A stretch of DNA of 7,531 nt from Pseudanabaenales cyanobacterium (GTDB lineage: Bacteria > Cyanobacteriota > Cyanobacteriia > Phormidesmidales > Phormidesmidaceae): contig JAKSDM010000516.1 of NCBI GenBank assembly GCA_022360135.1, positions 1 through 7,531 of the forward strand, given 5' to 3'. Under the pieces are notes generated by a model. That model was not told the origin of the DNA. It made no database searches and worked only from the letters and a program-made list of their open reading frames with translations. Both the position numbers and the translations under genes were made by a program. Below, in pieces: positions 1 through 6,973 of the stretch; position 1 is the first letter of the stretch; each line of letters begins with the position of its first letter.

Positions 1-2626
1 CTAAGTCCCACAGCCGAATCGTTTTGTCTCCACTACTACTAGCAATAGTTTGTCCATTCGGGCTAAAGGCCACAGCCTTAACAGAAGACAAATGGCCTCG
101 GAAGGGCTTGCCAATCGGGTTGCCCTTCAAATCCCACAGGCGCACCGTCTGATCTAAGCTGCCACTGGCAATGATTTGGCCATCCATGCTAAAGGTCACA
201 GCCTCAACAGAAGATGAATGGCCTCGGAAAGGCTTACCAATCAAGTTGCCCTTCAAATCCCACAATCGCACTGTCCGGTCTAAGCTGCTACTGACAATGG
301 TTTGGCCATCCGGGCTAAAGGCCAATGACAAGACTGGAGCAGCATGGCCTTGGAACGGTTCCTCGATTGGATTGCCCTGCAGATCCCACAGTCGCACTGT
401 CCGATCAGAACTACTACTAACAATCGCTTGACCATCCGGGCTAAAGGCCACTGACAAGACTGGAGCCACGTGGCCGTTAAACGGCTCCTCGATTGGATTG
501 CCCTGTAGATCCCACAGCCGCACTGTCCGATCAGAACTGCCACTGACAATGGCTTTACTGTTTGGGCTAAAGGCCACCGACCTGACATCAGTCATATGGC
601 CCAAGAATTGTCCTGATTCTTTAACAGTATTAATAATCTTTCTAACAGCATAGTAATCAGAGGTAATCATCCGTCCTTGCAAGCGCCGATCACTCTCCCC
701 CATATTCTGAATTGCCTGAGCTGCTGCTTCGAGTGGCCGCACCGACATCAGATTCATCACCTTTTGCGCTTTTTTCTGCAGGTCTACCTCCGCCTGCAAC
801 TGATGCGAAAACGCTACCTGTTTTTTTTCCTGTTTGTCGCTGAGTTGATAAAATACCTGGGTACTCAGAGTAAATTCAGCTTCCAGAGTTGACCAGTGTT
901 CCCGAACTTCGGTTAAGATGCCTCCTTGAAGCAGGTAGAGGTCATCCTTACCTTTGGCTTTCCAATCTTTTTCGGCATCTTCCACCCGCTGCACCAGCCG
1001 TCTTAAATCCCGATTTTGCTCTCGCCAGCCAGCAAAGCGGCACCAGCCGACCATAAGGTCTTCGTAGGCTAGTTCAACATAATTATCTCCTACTATCACC
1101 AATAGCCGCTCTGTCACCAACTTATTGATTACCCGCTTAATCAGCTTTTTATCTCGTGGTTGACTCGACAAACTCAGCAGTGCTTCCTCCAACTGCCGCT
1201 GGCTTATATCTTTCACATCTAGACCAGTCCGCACCAGCTTTAAGCAAATCCGCCTGACCCAGTCTTGCTGGTTGTCATTTAGCTGCCTGTAAATTTGTTC
1301 TGCCCGCTTATTCAGCGCCCCCTTTACCCCCCCCATCTGACGATAGGCTGTTGCTGTCAGCCTCCTTTGTTTTTTATCCCGATCTTTCCAGAGTTCTGTC
1401 AGGGCAAACTCCAGCAGAGGCAGACAGTTTTTCTCCTGCTCCACATCCGCTAAAATCAGCTCCAGAAGCCCCTCTCCAAAGCAATAACCTAGCTTTTTTG
1501 CTGGTTCCACAATTGCTTTGATCAGATCCTCCCCTTCCAGTGATCCCAACCGTACTGCCTGTTGTTGAATCGCCTGAATCAGCGATCCATAGCTCAGCCA
1601 TGACTCTACAAAATCCGCTCGCATAGTGGTGACGATCGCCAATGGAAAATTAGGCTTTTGGGAAATCTCAGTAATCCTTTGAATAAACAGCGTGCGCTCA
1701 TCCTCTGACTGGCAGACCGTAAATATCTCCTCAAATTGATCAATTACCAGCAGAATACGGGCGGTGTCTCTTTTAGGCAACTCTGGTGGATCGATCAAAT
1801 CCTCTGGACCAAGGTTCAAGACTCGCTCGATTCCTTCGGTTTCGATTAGGGTGTAGACTTCATGCTTGTCTTCCGGTTGATCAAATAGTGAGCAAAACGC
1901 CTCTTGCAGCGCCGCCAGTGGTTTTACCCCAGGCTTGAAAGGCCCCAATAATTGCCAGCCTTGAGCCTCTAGTTGGGGTGCTAGTCCTGCTAGCACCACC
2001 GATGACTTGCCAATGCCCGATATCCCAATCAGTGGTACAAAGTTGGTTTCGGCCAGCTTTTTCATTAGTTGATCAACGATGTCTTGTCGCCCATAGAAAA
2101 ACTTAGCCTTATCGCGGGTAAAAGCTTCTAACCCCTGGTAGGGGCTCTCCTCCGGCTGAAAGTTTGACTGCTGTTGTAGGTGTTTAATAGCCTGCCGAAT
2201 TCCTTCTACTACATCTAGAAATGCCTCATCCTGATCTTCCCACCGGGTGATGGGTTTACTGTCTTTCGGCAGTGGAGCAATTCCTTCAAAGGGTGTGTTT
2301 TCTTGCCAGTAGCAGGGACGCAAAATAATCGGGACGACCTGTGCTGTCCCTGCCTGATGACGTGCGATCGCCTGCTCTACCTCTAACCGCCATAATTCAT
2401 CTGACGCCAAATAATCTGAGCTGACTAGCAACAAAATAATCTGCGCGGACGCCAGGTTGCGGCTAATTTGTTCCTCGGCTTCTTCTCCCGGTTCAATACA
2501 GCTATTATCCCAACTGGCAATCTCTCGATTGCGCTTAAGGGCGCTCAAATGATTGGCGAGTTCTTCCCGCAGGGCTTCGTCTTGGCGAGCATAGGAGACG
2601 AAAACCTGAATAGCTGCATTTGCCAT
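1..2626 (-). CDS. TIR-nSTAND1 NTPase-WD40 repeat protein, C-terminus cut by window edge
   Basis: 875 residues are visible from ATG at 2626. No other start lies between it and an upstream in-frame TGA, and no stop is reached before the window edge. Residues 6-100 form a TIR domain: FVSYARQD strand, SSDYLASDELW segment and a candidate catalytic Glu82 in WRLE. The TIR-associated tail reaches about 150. An nSTAND1 module follows: entry motif SPYQGLEAF near 161, Walker A GISGIGKS at 201-208, Walker B ILLVIDQFEE at 291-300 (Asp296), MRADF near 335 and LPLLEFALTELW near 402. A charged helical linker spans about 530-660. WD40 repeats start at 676, each 42 residues long. Known for the family: STAND proteins switch on when a sensor domain detects a ligand and NTP is bound, and many TIR domains degrade NAD+. 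I infer a cytoplasmic sensor-effector, possibly anti-phage. Domain calls are strong; the trigger is unknown. Confidence 0.93.
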   Translation of the reverse strand, partial: MANAAIQVFVSYARQDEALREELANHLSALKRNREIASWDNSCIEPGEEAEEQISRNLASAQIILLLVSSDYLASDELWRLEVEQAIARHQAGTAQVVPIILRPCYWQENTPFEGIAPLPKDSKPITRWEDQDEAFLDVVEGIRQAIKHLQQQSNFQPEESPYQGLEAFTRDKAKFFYGRQDIVDQLMKKLAETNFVPLIGISGIGKSSVVLAGLAPQLEAQGWQLLGPFKPGVKPLAALQEAFCSLFDQPEDKHEVYTLIETEGIERVLNLGPEDLIDPPELPKRDTARILLVIDQFEEIFTVCQSEDERTLFIQRITEISQKPNFPLAIVTTMRADFVESWLSYGSLIQAIQQQAVRLGSLEGEDLIKAIVEPAKKLGYCFGEGLLELILADVEQEKNCLPLLEFALTELWKDRDKKQRRLTATAYRQMGGVKGALNKRAEQIYRQLNDNQQDWVRRICLKLVRTGLDVKDISQRQLEEALLSLSSQPRDKKLIKRVINKLVTERLLVIVGDNYVELAYEDLMVGWCRFAGWREQNRDLRRLVQRVEDAEKDWKAKGKDDLYLLQGGILTEVREHWSTLEAEFTLSTQVFYQLSDKQEKKQVAFSHQLQAEVDLQKKAQKVMNLMSVRPLEAAAQAIQNMGESDRRLQGRMITSDYYAVRKIINTVKESGQFLGHMTDVRSVAFSPNSKAIVSGSSDRTVRLWDLQGNPIEEPFNGHVAPVLSVAFSPDGQAIVSSSSDRTVRLWDLQGNPIEEPFQGHAAPVLSLAFSPDGQTIVSSSLDRTVRLWDLKGNLIGKPFRGHSSSVEAVTFSMDGQIIASGSLDQTVRLWDLKGNPIGKPFRGHLSSVKAVAFSPNGQTIASSSGDKTIRLWDL
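2..601 (-). repeat. Tandem 126-bp repeats encoding five WD40 blades
   Basis: Five units of exactly 126 bp encode WD40 repeats: 476-601, 350-475, 224-349, 98-223 and 2-97 (the last cut by the edge). Each begins with GH and carries AFSPDG-like and D(R/Q/K)T(V/I)RLWDL motifs. The units are close at the DNA level: in one 54-nt stretch the first two differ at only three positions. The first two share NPIEEPF, while the third and fourth share IGKPFR, which suggests stepwise duplication or gene conversion. A closed propeller usually needs about seven blades, so more should lie beyond the left edge. Confidence 0.92.
2327..2611 (-). other. TIR domain (residues 6-100 of the STAND protein)
   Basis: The first strand reads IQVFVSYARQDEALREEL, the usual opening of bacterial TIR domains. 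A hydrophobic strand IILLLVSSDYL follows near residue 63, then DELWRLEVEQAI. Glu82 is at the place where NAD-cleaving TIR domains carry their catalytic glutamate. VVPIILRPCYW near 97-107 is the next strand, just beyond this span. The tail LPKDSKPITRW with DVVEGIRQAI is typical of TIR domains that precede STAND ATPases in cyanobacteria. NADase activity is inferred from the family, not shown by the sequence. Confidence 0.85.
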
Positions 2627-2662
2627 AGGCGCTGGCGCTGAAAATGCTGGGTTTCTCGCTCA

Positions 2663-2668
2663 ATTATA
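2663..2668 (-). promoter_or_regulatory. Candidate -10 element of the TIR-STAND gene
   Basis: The minus strand reads TATAAT exactly here, 37 bp upstream of the start codon. This would place transcription start near 2656 and give a leader of about 30 nt. There is no good -35 box at 16-18 bp; the nearest resemblance, TTGCAA, is 20 bp away. This may be a -10-only promoter. No Shine-Dalgarno sequence precedes the ATG. Confidence 0.4.
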
Positions 2669-2824
2669 GTCAAGGCCCTTCAGTCACTTTGCAAGTTATT
2701 TCATCTCAAAGCTGGTAAGACAAAAATGATAGTCGTGGGAACCATTATGCACAGATTGATTCGGGTGATTTATGGCGTCCATGGGCATACCGTGTTCCTA
2801 AAATCGTTTTAAGCGCTAGTATTC

Positions 2825-2864
2825 TGTCAAGCAGCTTACAGTCATGTTGAGCAGTTAACAGACT
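2825..2864. repeat. Degenerate 20-bp direct repeat upstream of DUF4129 start
   Basis: Two adjacent 20-bp units start at 2825 (TGTCAAGCAG...) and 2845 (TGTTGAGCAG...). They match at 14 of 20 positions with no gaps, sharing AGCAG and ACAG blocks. The pair ends 14 bp before the ATG. Spacing near two helical turns would suit a pair of regulator sites on one DNA face, but this is inference and chance similarity is possible. Confidence 0.3.
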
Positions 2865-2878
2865 ACTGAATCAGTCTT

Positions 2879-3475
2879 ATGGCAGCCGGATCATTCCAGA
2901 AAAGTAGCATCGGTTGGCAACTCCAGCAACTTGGACGGCGGGGTAGAGAATGGTTTGAACTGAGGTTTTTACAAAACAATTCAGATGCATCAGATAATCT
3001 ACCGACTGCGTCAGGGCCGAATTGGCTAGAACGGGGCATTTTTTGGCTGCTGGTTGCGCTTTTGTTGATTTGGGTAAGCTGGCGGGCTTACAAACTTGTG
3101 AAAGCTTATCTGCGGAACTGGCGGTCTCGCTCTGGGCCAGGAATCAAGCTCGGCTCAGCGGCGGCGGGGCGGGAGCCAACCGTTGCCACTTGGCTGCGGC
3201 GGGTGGAGGAAACCCGGCGACAAGGTCGCTATGGGGAAGCCTGTCGAGCTTTGTACATGGCGATGCTGCAGCGATTGCATGATACCCAAGTCATTGTTCA
3301 TCAACCCAGCCGCACCGATGGTGAATACCTGCAGCTGGTGCATCAATTTTCGCAACCCCGCCCTTACCAAGTGCTGATTCAAACTCACGAGCGCTTTTGC
3401 TTTGGTAATCTGGCGGCTACCGCTGAGACCTTTCAGCGGTGTCAACGAGCCTATCAGGAGATTGCTAAACAATGA
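2879..3475 (+). CDS. DUF4129 domain membrane protein
   Basis: 198 residues. The ATG at 2879 is the first start after an in-frame TGA at 2867. The N-terminal part contains SSIGWQLQQLGRRG and EWFELRF, as in cyanobacterial DUF4129 proteins. One membrane helix lies at about 51-72 (RGIFWLLVALLLIWVSW), followed by a basic stretch that suggests a cytoplasmic C-terminus. The DUF4129 core covers about 100-190: RYGEACRALYMAMLQRLHD, then RTDGEYLQL and ERFCFG. In many bacteria this domain is the C-terminal end of a transglutaminase-like membrane protein; here it stands alone with one helix. It is the first gene of the operon and its stop overlaps the next start by 4 bp. Its molecular role is not established; I infer a membrane subunit of the MoxR/DUF58 module. 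No clear ribosome binding site is seen. Confidence 0.85.
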   Translation: MAAGSFQKSSIGWQLQQLGRRGREWFELRFLQNNSDASDNLPTASGPNWLERGIFWLLVALLLIWVSWRAYKLVKAYLRNWRSRSGPGIKLGSAAAGREPTVATWLRRVEETRRQGRYGEACRALYMAMLQRLHDTQVIVHQPSRTDGEYLQLVHQFSQPRPYQVLIQTHERFCFGNLAATAETFQRCQRAYQEIAKQ

Positions 3476-4593
3476 GGCTCTCAGGTCGACCATTGATGTT
3501 GGGCGGCGTTGCGATCGCCATCCTGATGCTGCTAACCCTAGTGATGGCCCCTCACAATAGCCAATACAACAGCGGCTCAACCTATGGCCGCGCCCCAGAT
3601 GGTTACGGTGCTTGGTACGCCTATATGGAAGCGCGTGGAGCCGCTATTCAGCGTTGGCGAAAACCGTTGAGAGACTTGATTGGCGCAGAAGCGAGCCGCG
3701 AAACGGCTCCGGTTCAAACCCCAGCCACGTTATTGCGGATCATCCCCAATCGTGCTAATACTCGGCTGGATGGCGGCCTGACCGATTGGATTCAACAGGG
3801 GAATACATTTGTGCTTCTCGGCGCCGACTCTGGCGTGACTGAGGCGGCCTTTACCACCTGGCAAGAGAGTGAGGTAGGAGAAGTCAAAATTGATACAAGC
3901 CGTCGGCGTGTCAATCTGGAATTGGCGGCAGACATCCTATTGGGCGATCGCTTCGGGGCAGTAGTCTGGCGGACAGAAATCGGTAAAGGCCAGGCCATTT
4001 GGGCGACAACCCCCTATTTAGGGGCCAATGCCTATCAAGATCAATCCGGTAACTACGCCTTCTTAGCTCAACTGGTGGAGCAAGCGGATCAGGCCATCTG
4101 GGCGGATGAATATATCCACGGCTATAAAGACGCTGATACGCTAGCCGCAGAAGAAGGGATAGAGACCTGGCGGGACTATTTGGCAAAGACGCCGTGGTTG
4201 ATTGTTTTGGCGCAGGTAAGTATGCTCTTGCTGATCGCAATCTGGGGGCAAAATAGGCGGTTTGGATCGCCGATGTCATTGAAACATCCGCCGATTAATA
4301 ATAGTGAAGCTTACATTCAAGCCCTGGCACAGGTTTTACGTAAAGCAGGCAGTCAGCAATTTGTGGTGGATGTGGTCGGGAAGGCGGAGCGACTTCATCT
4401 CCAAAAGGGGTTGGGATTTGGGTCTATTCCCGTCGATGAAGCAGCCCTTTTAGAGGCATGGGTTAGCAAAACGGGGCGTCCAGCAGCAGAACTCAAGCAA
4501 ATCTTGCACTTCAATGCTCAAAAGCGTTCAATCTATGAGCAAGACTTGCTAACCTGGTTGCAGAAAATACAAAGCGTCCGTCAACAATGGTAG
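3472..4593 (+). CDS. DUF4350 domain membrane protein
   Basis: 373 residues. The start ATG shares the sequence ATGA with the stop of the DUF4129 gene, so translation is probably coupled. Helix 1 lies at about 10-25 (GGVAIAILMLLTLVMAP) and helix 2 at about 242-258 (WLIVLAQVSMLLLIAIW). The roughly 215 residues between them should face the outside of the cytoplasmic membrane. They contain the family signature STYGRAPDGYGAWYAYMEARG-like block near 36-56, GNTFVLLGADSG near 110 and DEYIHGYKD near 212. The C-terminal 115 residues after NRRFGSP are predicted cytoplasmic and helical. DUF4350 proteins recur beside MoxR and DUF58 genes; no enzymatic activity is known. It is probably a structural or substrate-binding partner in a membrane complex with its neighbours. 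Confidence 0.85.
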   Translation: MRLSGRPLMLGGVAIAILMLLTLVMAPHNSQYNSGSTYGRAPDGYGAWYAYMEARGAAIQRWRKPLRDLIGAEASRETAPVQTPATLLRIIPNRANTRLDGGLTDWIQQGNTFVLLGADSGVTEAAFTTWQESEVGEVKIDTSRRRVNLELAADILLGDRFGAVVWRTEIGKGQAIWATTPYLGANAYQDQSGNYAFLAQLVEQADQAIWADEYIHGYKDADTLAAEEGIETWRDYLAKTPWLIVLAQVSMLLLIAIWGQNRRFGSPMSLKHPPINNSEAYIQALAQVLRKAGSQQFVVDVVGKAERLHLQKGLGFGSIPVDEAALLEAWVSKTGRPAAELKQILHFNAQKRSIYEQDLLTWLQKIQSVRQQW

Positions 4594-4600
4594 AACTCGC

Positions 4601-5551
4601 ATGACTGAACTGAATGAAGATTTTTCTCGCATCGGTCAAGCATTGAGCCAGGTTGTTGTCGGTCAATCAACGCTGATTCAGCAACTCCTCGTCGCTCTCT
4701 TATGTGGCGGTCACACCATTCTTGAGGGGCCGCCGGGAACCGGCAAAACCTTGATTGCAAAAGTGCTCTCTCAGCTCATTCAGTCTGACTTTCGACGCAT
4801 CCAACTCACCCCTGATATTCTTCCGGCTGATATTTTAGGGACCAATATCTTTGACCTGAACAACCGCTCATTCAACTTGAAAAAAGGCCCCGTATTCACC
4901 CAAATATTGCTCGCCGACGAAATTAATCGCACCCCGCCGAAAACCCAGTCCGCCTTGCTCGAAGCCATGGAAGAGCAACAAGTCACCCTAGACGGCAAGC
5001 GTTGGCCCCTGCCCGACCTATTCTGGGTAATCGCCACCCAAAACTCTTTGGAGTTTGAAGGCACCTATCCCCTGCCAGAGGCTCAGCTGGATCGCTTTCT
5101 GTTTAAGCTGATTGTGGACTACCCAAACCCAACTGCCGAGAAGCAGATGTTACTCAACGCCCAGGCTGGCTTCGAAGCTAAACAATTCGATCTGGACCAG
5201 ATTGAACCGATCGCGACCGTAGAGCAAATTCTTCAGGCGCGGCAAGTCGTCAAATCCATCAACGTCCAGGAGAAACTCCTAGATTATCTCTTGAATATTG
5301 TGCAAACGTTCCGACAGCACGCTGATTTAACTTTAGGCCCCTCCCCTCGGTCCGCCGTGTCCTGGTTGCGGGCTTGCAAAGCCCATGCATGGCTGGCGAA
5401 TCGAGACTATGTCACTCCCGATGATGTCAAAGCGGTAGCTCGACCTTTACTTCGACATCGCTTGATTCTCAGTCCCGAAGCCCAACTTGACGGCTTAAAG
5501 ATAGATCAAGTAATTTCGTCCCTCCTGGAGCAAGTTCCGGCCCCCAGATAA
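4601..5551 (+). CDS. MoxR-family AAA+ ATPase
   Basis: 316 residues, the usual MoxR length. Walker A is GPPGTGKT at 43-50, Walker B LLADEIN at 103-109, sensor 1 ATQN at 145-148, the arginine finger lies in QLDRF (Arg165), and the sensor 2 region is GPSPRSAVSW at 246-255. The MoxR insert signature EFEGTYPLPEAQLDRF is intact, and the C-terminal lid helices contain VTPDDVKAVARPLLRHR. All catalytic residues appear present, so it should hydrolyse ATP as a ring-shaped oligomer. Known for the family: MoxR proteins are thought to remodel or assemble partner proteins, commonly with vWA/DUF58 partners encoded alongside. It starts 7 bp after the DUF4350 stop, so co-transcription is likely. No membrane helix is present; it is cytoplasmic. 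The specific client is unknown. Confidence 0.95.
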   Translation: MTELNEDFSRIGQALSQVVVGQSTLIQQLLVALLCGGHTILEGPPGTGKTLIAKVLSQLIQSDFRRIQLTPDILPADILGTNIFDLNNRSFNLKKGPVFTQILLADEINRTPPKTQSALLEAMEEQQVTLDGKRWPLPDLFWVIATQNSLEFEGTYPLPEAQLDRFLFKLIVDYPNPTAEKQMLLNAQAGFEAKQFDLDQIEPIATVEQILQARQVVKSINVQEKLLDYLLNIVQTFRQHADLTLGPSPRSAVSWLRACKAHAWLANRDYVTPDDVKAVARPLLRHRLILSPEAQLDGLKIDQVISSLLEQVPAPR

Positions 5552-5648
5552 CCCATCCATCCTCCCAGACGGGCATGTCGCGTTTCTTCTCCCCCTCTCC
5601 CCCCTCTCCCCCCTCTCCCCCCTCTCCCCCATCTTCCCCATCTCCCCC
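5552..5648. other. Intergenic spacer between MoxR and DUF58 genes
   Basis: This 97-bp spacer is the only sizeable gap inside the operon. Its first third is ordinary sequence; from about 5588 it is almost pure C/T and runs straight into the next ATG. No Shine-Dalgarno sequence, promoter or terminator was found. The DUF58 reading frame is open across the whole spacer but contains no ATG, GTG or TTG in frame, so the start at 5649 is the only usable one. Confidence 0.7.
5588..5648 (+). repeat. 9-nt-period polypyrimidine repeat abutting the DUF58 start codon
   Basis: TCTCCCCCC occurs three times in a row at 5596-5604, 5605-5613 and 5614-5622, flanked on each side by an 8-nt version. Then comes the related word CCCCATCTTCCCCATCT at 5627-5643 and a final CCCCC before the ATG at 5649. 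The opposite strand has seven G runs of four or more, separated by short loops, and could fold as a G-quadruplex. The mirror-symmetric polypurine/polypyrimidine tract could also form triplex DNA. Related tracts occur at 6974-7005 and 7153-7248. This probably arose by slipped-strand expansion and is likely variable in length between strains. Confidence 0.9.
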
Positions 5649-6968
5649 ATGATTCCATCCGTCCGGCTGTTTAGACTGCTGATCATCGGCGGCGCGATCG
5701 CCTCAACTTTTGCAACGCTGTGGCCATCGGACTCACGGCTGATGATTGCGATCGCCGGACTGATAGGATGGGATGGAGTTATTCTGCTGTTGGCGATTTG
5801 GGATAGTTGGAGAGTTCAGTCCGAGCGGATTCAAGTCACCCGTCAGCCGCTGCAACGTCTCTCGATTGGGCGGGAAAACCAGGTGGGTTTAACCGTAGAC
5901 TCGGGCCGACAGGCAGTGGAGATTCAGCTCTACGATGTCTATCCGATGGACTTCTCAGTTTCGGCCATGCCCTTAAAGGCGACACTGCCAGCGAATACGC
6001 AACAGGAACTAACCTACACAATCCATCCAGACCATCGGGGAGAATACGTCTGGGGAGATATCCAAGTGCGTCAGCTGGGTCCCTGGAAATTGGCCTGGTC
6101 TGCTTGGAGCGTTCCGCAAAAACAAACCGTGGCGGTGTATCCCGACCTGATGGGGTTGCGATCGCTGGCCATTCGTCTGGCGTTCCAGTCCACCGGAACC
6201 ATTCGGCAAAAGCATCGGCTTGGTCTTGGGGCCGAATTCGCCGAACTGCGAGAGTATAGCGTTGGGGACGATCCCCGCCTGATTGATTGGAAAGCAACCG
6301 CTCGGCGCAATTCTCCACTGGTGCGAGTACTGGAGCCTGAACAGGAGCAAACCCTGATTATCTTATTGGATCGCGGTCGGCTGATGACGGCTCAGGTGAA
6401 GGGACTCTCTCGGTTTGATTGGGGCTTAAATGCCACCTTGTCTTTAGCGTTAGCCGGATTGAACCGGGGCGATCGGGTAGGGGTGGGGGTGTTTGACCGT
6501 CAAATTCATACCTGGATTCCACCCACCCGAGGACAGCAACACCTGCCAGACTTGATTGAACGGCTCACCCCGATTCAACCCGAGTTGCTGGAATCGGATT
6601 ATCTCAGCGCAGTCACCAATTTAGTCAACCAACAGCACCGACGCGCCCTGGTGGTAATGATTACCGACATTGTGGATGCAACTGCTTCAGCCGAACTGTT
6701 ATCGGCGCTGATGCGATTAAGGCCCCGCTATTTACCCTTCTGCGTCACCCTGCGAGATCCCCAGGTCGATCACATCGCCCATACGCCAACTGAGGATGTA
6801 CAAGCAGCCTACAACCGAGCCGTCGCCCTCGATCTCCTAGCCCAGCGCCAGGTCACGTTTGGCCAATTAAAGCAACAGGGAGTTTTGACGCTCGACGCCC
6901 CGGCGAATCAGATTACGGAGGAATTGGTTGAGGAGTATTTACGGATTAAGGGCCTTAGTCAATTGTGA
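5649..6968 (+). CDS. DUF58 domain membrane protein, vWA-like
   Basis: 439 residues. Two N-terminal membrane helices, about 7-24 and 32-51, form the usual hairpin. A beta-rich segment follows at about 60-165 (GEYVWGDIQVRQLGPW is typical). The DUF58 signature is clear at 192-230: GLGAEFAELREYSVGDD, then RLIDWKATARR and PLVRVLEPE. The vWA-like fold begins with LIILLDRGRLM at 236-246, and the late metal-site aspartate position is Asp340 in VVMITD. The first MIDAS-type motif reads DRGR instead of DxSxS, so metal binding may be weak or absent. It is the last gene of the operon, directly after MoxR, the expected partner ATPase. I infer a membrane-anchored adaptor or target of MoxR. The start codon directly follows a C/T-rich repeat and has no Shine-Dalgarno sequence. 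Confidence 0.92.
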   Translation: MIPSVRLFRLLIIGGAIASTFATLWPSDSRLMIAIAGLIGWDGVILLLAIWDSWRVQSERIQVTRQPLQRLSIGRENQVGLTVDSGRQAVEIQLYDVYPMDFSVSAMPLKATLPANTQQELTYTIHPDHRGEYVWGDIQVRQLGPWKLAWSAWSVPQKQTVAVYPDLMGLRSLAIRLAFQSTGTIRQKHRLGLGAEFAELREYSVGDDPRLIDWKATARRNSPLVRVLEPEQEQTLIILLDRGRLMTAQVKGLSRFDWGLNATLSLALAGLNRGDRVGVGVFDRQIHTWIPPTRGQQHLPDLIERLTPIQPELLESDYLSAVTNLVNQQHRRALVVMITDIVDATASAELLSALMRLRPRYLPFCVTLRDPQVDHIAHTPTEDVQAAYNRAVALDLLAQRQVTFGQLKQQGVLTLDAPANQITEELVEEYLRIKGLSQL

Positions 6969-6973
6969 AGGCA

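Larger units (their letters stand above)
2627..2878. other. Divergent intergenic region between TIR-STAND gene and DUF4129 operon
   Basis: This 252-bp region must hold promoters for both directions. On the minus strand a consensus -10 is seen at 2663-2668. On the plus strand the best -10 resemblances are TAAAAT at 2799-2804 and TATTCT at 2820-2825; neither has a convincing -35. A degenerate 20-bp direct repeat lies at 2825-2864. A 28-codon reading frame at 2726-2812 is present but has no support as a gene. No RNA gene or terminator was recognised. Confidence 0.6.

Noticed and set aside
171..588. Overlapping open frames on both strands within the WD40 region
   Set aside because: They have the same 126-bp period as the WD40 repeats and sit over a clearly coding minus-strand frame; stop-free shadow frames are expected in tandem repeats.
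2..601. CRISPR or mobile repeat array at the left edge
   Set aside because: The 126-bp periodic units encode in-frame WD40 blades with GH and WD motifs, which fully explains them.
1374..1601. 75-codon minus-strand frame inside the STAND gene
   Set aside because: It lies in a different frame from the continuous TIR-STAND protein, whose STAND motifs run straight through this region.
2726..2812. 28-codon frame in the divergent intergenic region
   Set aside because: It has no ribosome binding site or recognisable motif and is short enough to be chance; it is noted in case a relative has a longer version.
3155..3580. 141-codon minus-strand frame opposite DUF4129/DUF4350
   Set aside because: Antisense shadow of two well-supported genes; its protein shows no recognisable motif.
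5588..5648. CRISPR-like array
   Set aside because: The repeat unit is 9 nt with no unique spacers; it is simple-sequence tandem repetition.
5495..5686. 63-codon minus-strand frame with repeated Gly-Glu-Arg
   Set aside because: The GER run is simply the translation of the 9-nt C/T repeat; the flanks are antisense to MoxR and DUF58.
5836..6318. 160-codon minus-strand frame opposite DUF58
   Set aside because: The plus-strand DUF58 frame carries the family signature across this stretch; the antisense product is basic, proline-rich and unrecognisable.
4601..6968. A VMAP-type vWA-MoxR ternary conflict system
   Set aside because: The vWA-like protein is of the membrane-anchored DUF58 type with DUF4129 and DUF4350 partners, and no VMAP-like protein is seen; the common chromosomal module fits better.
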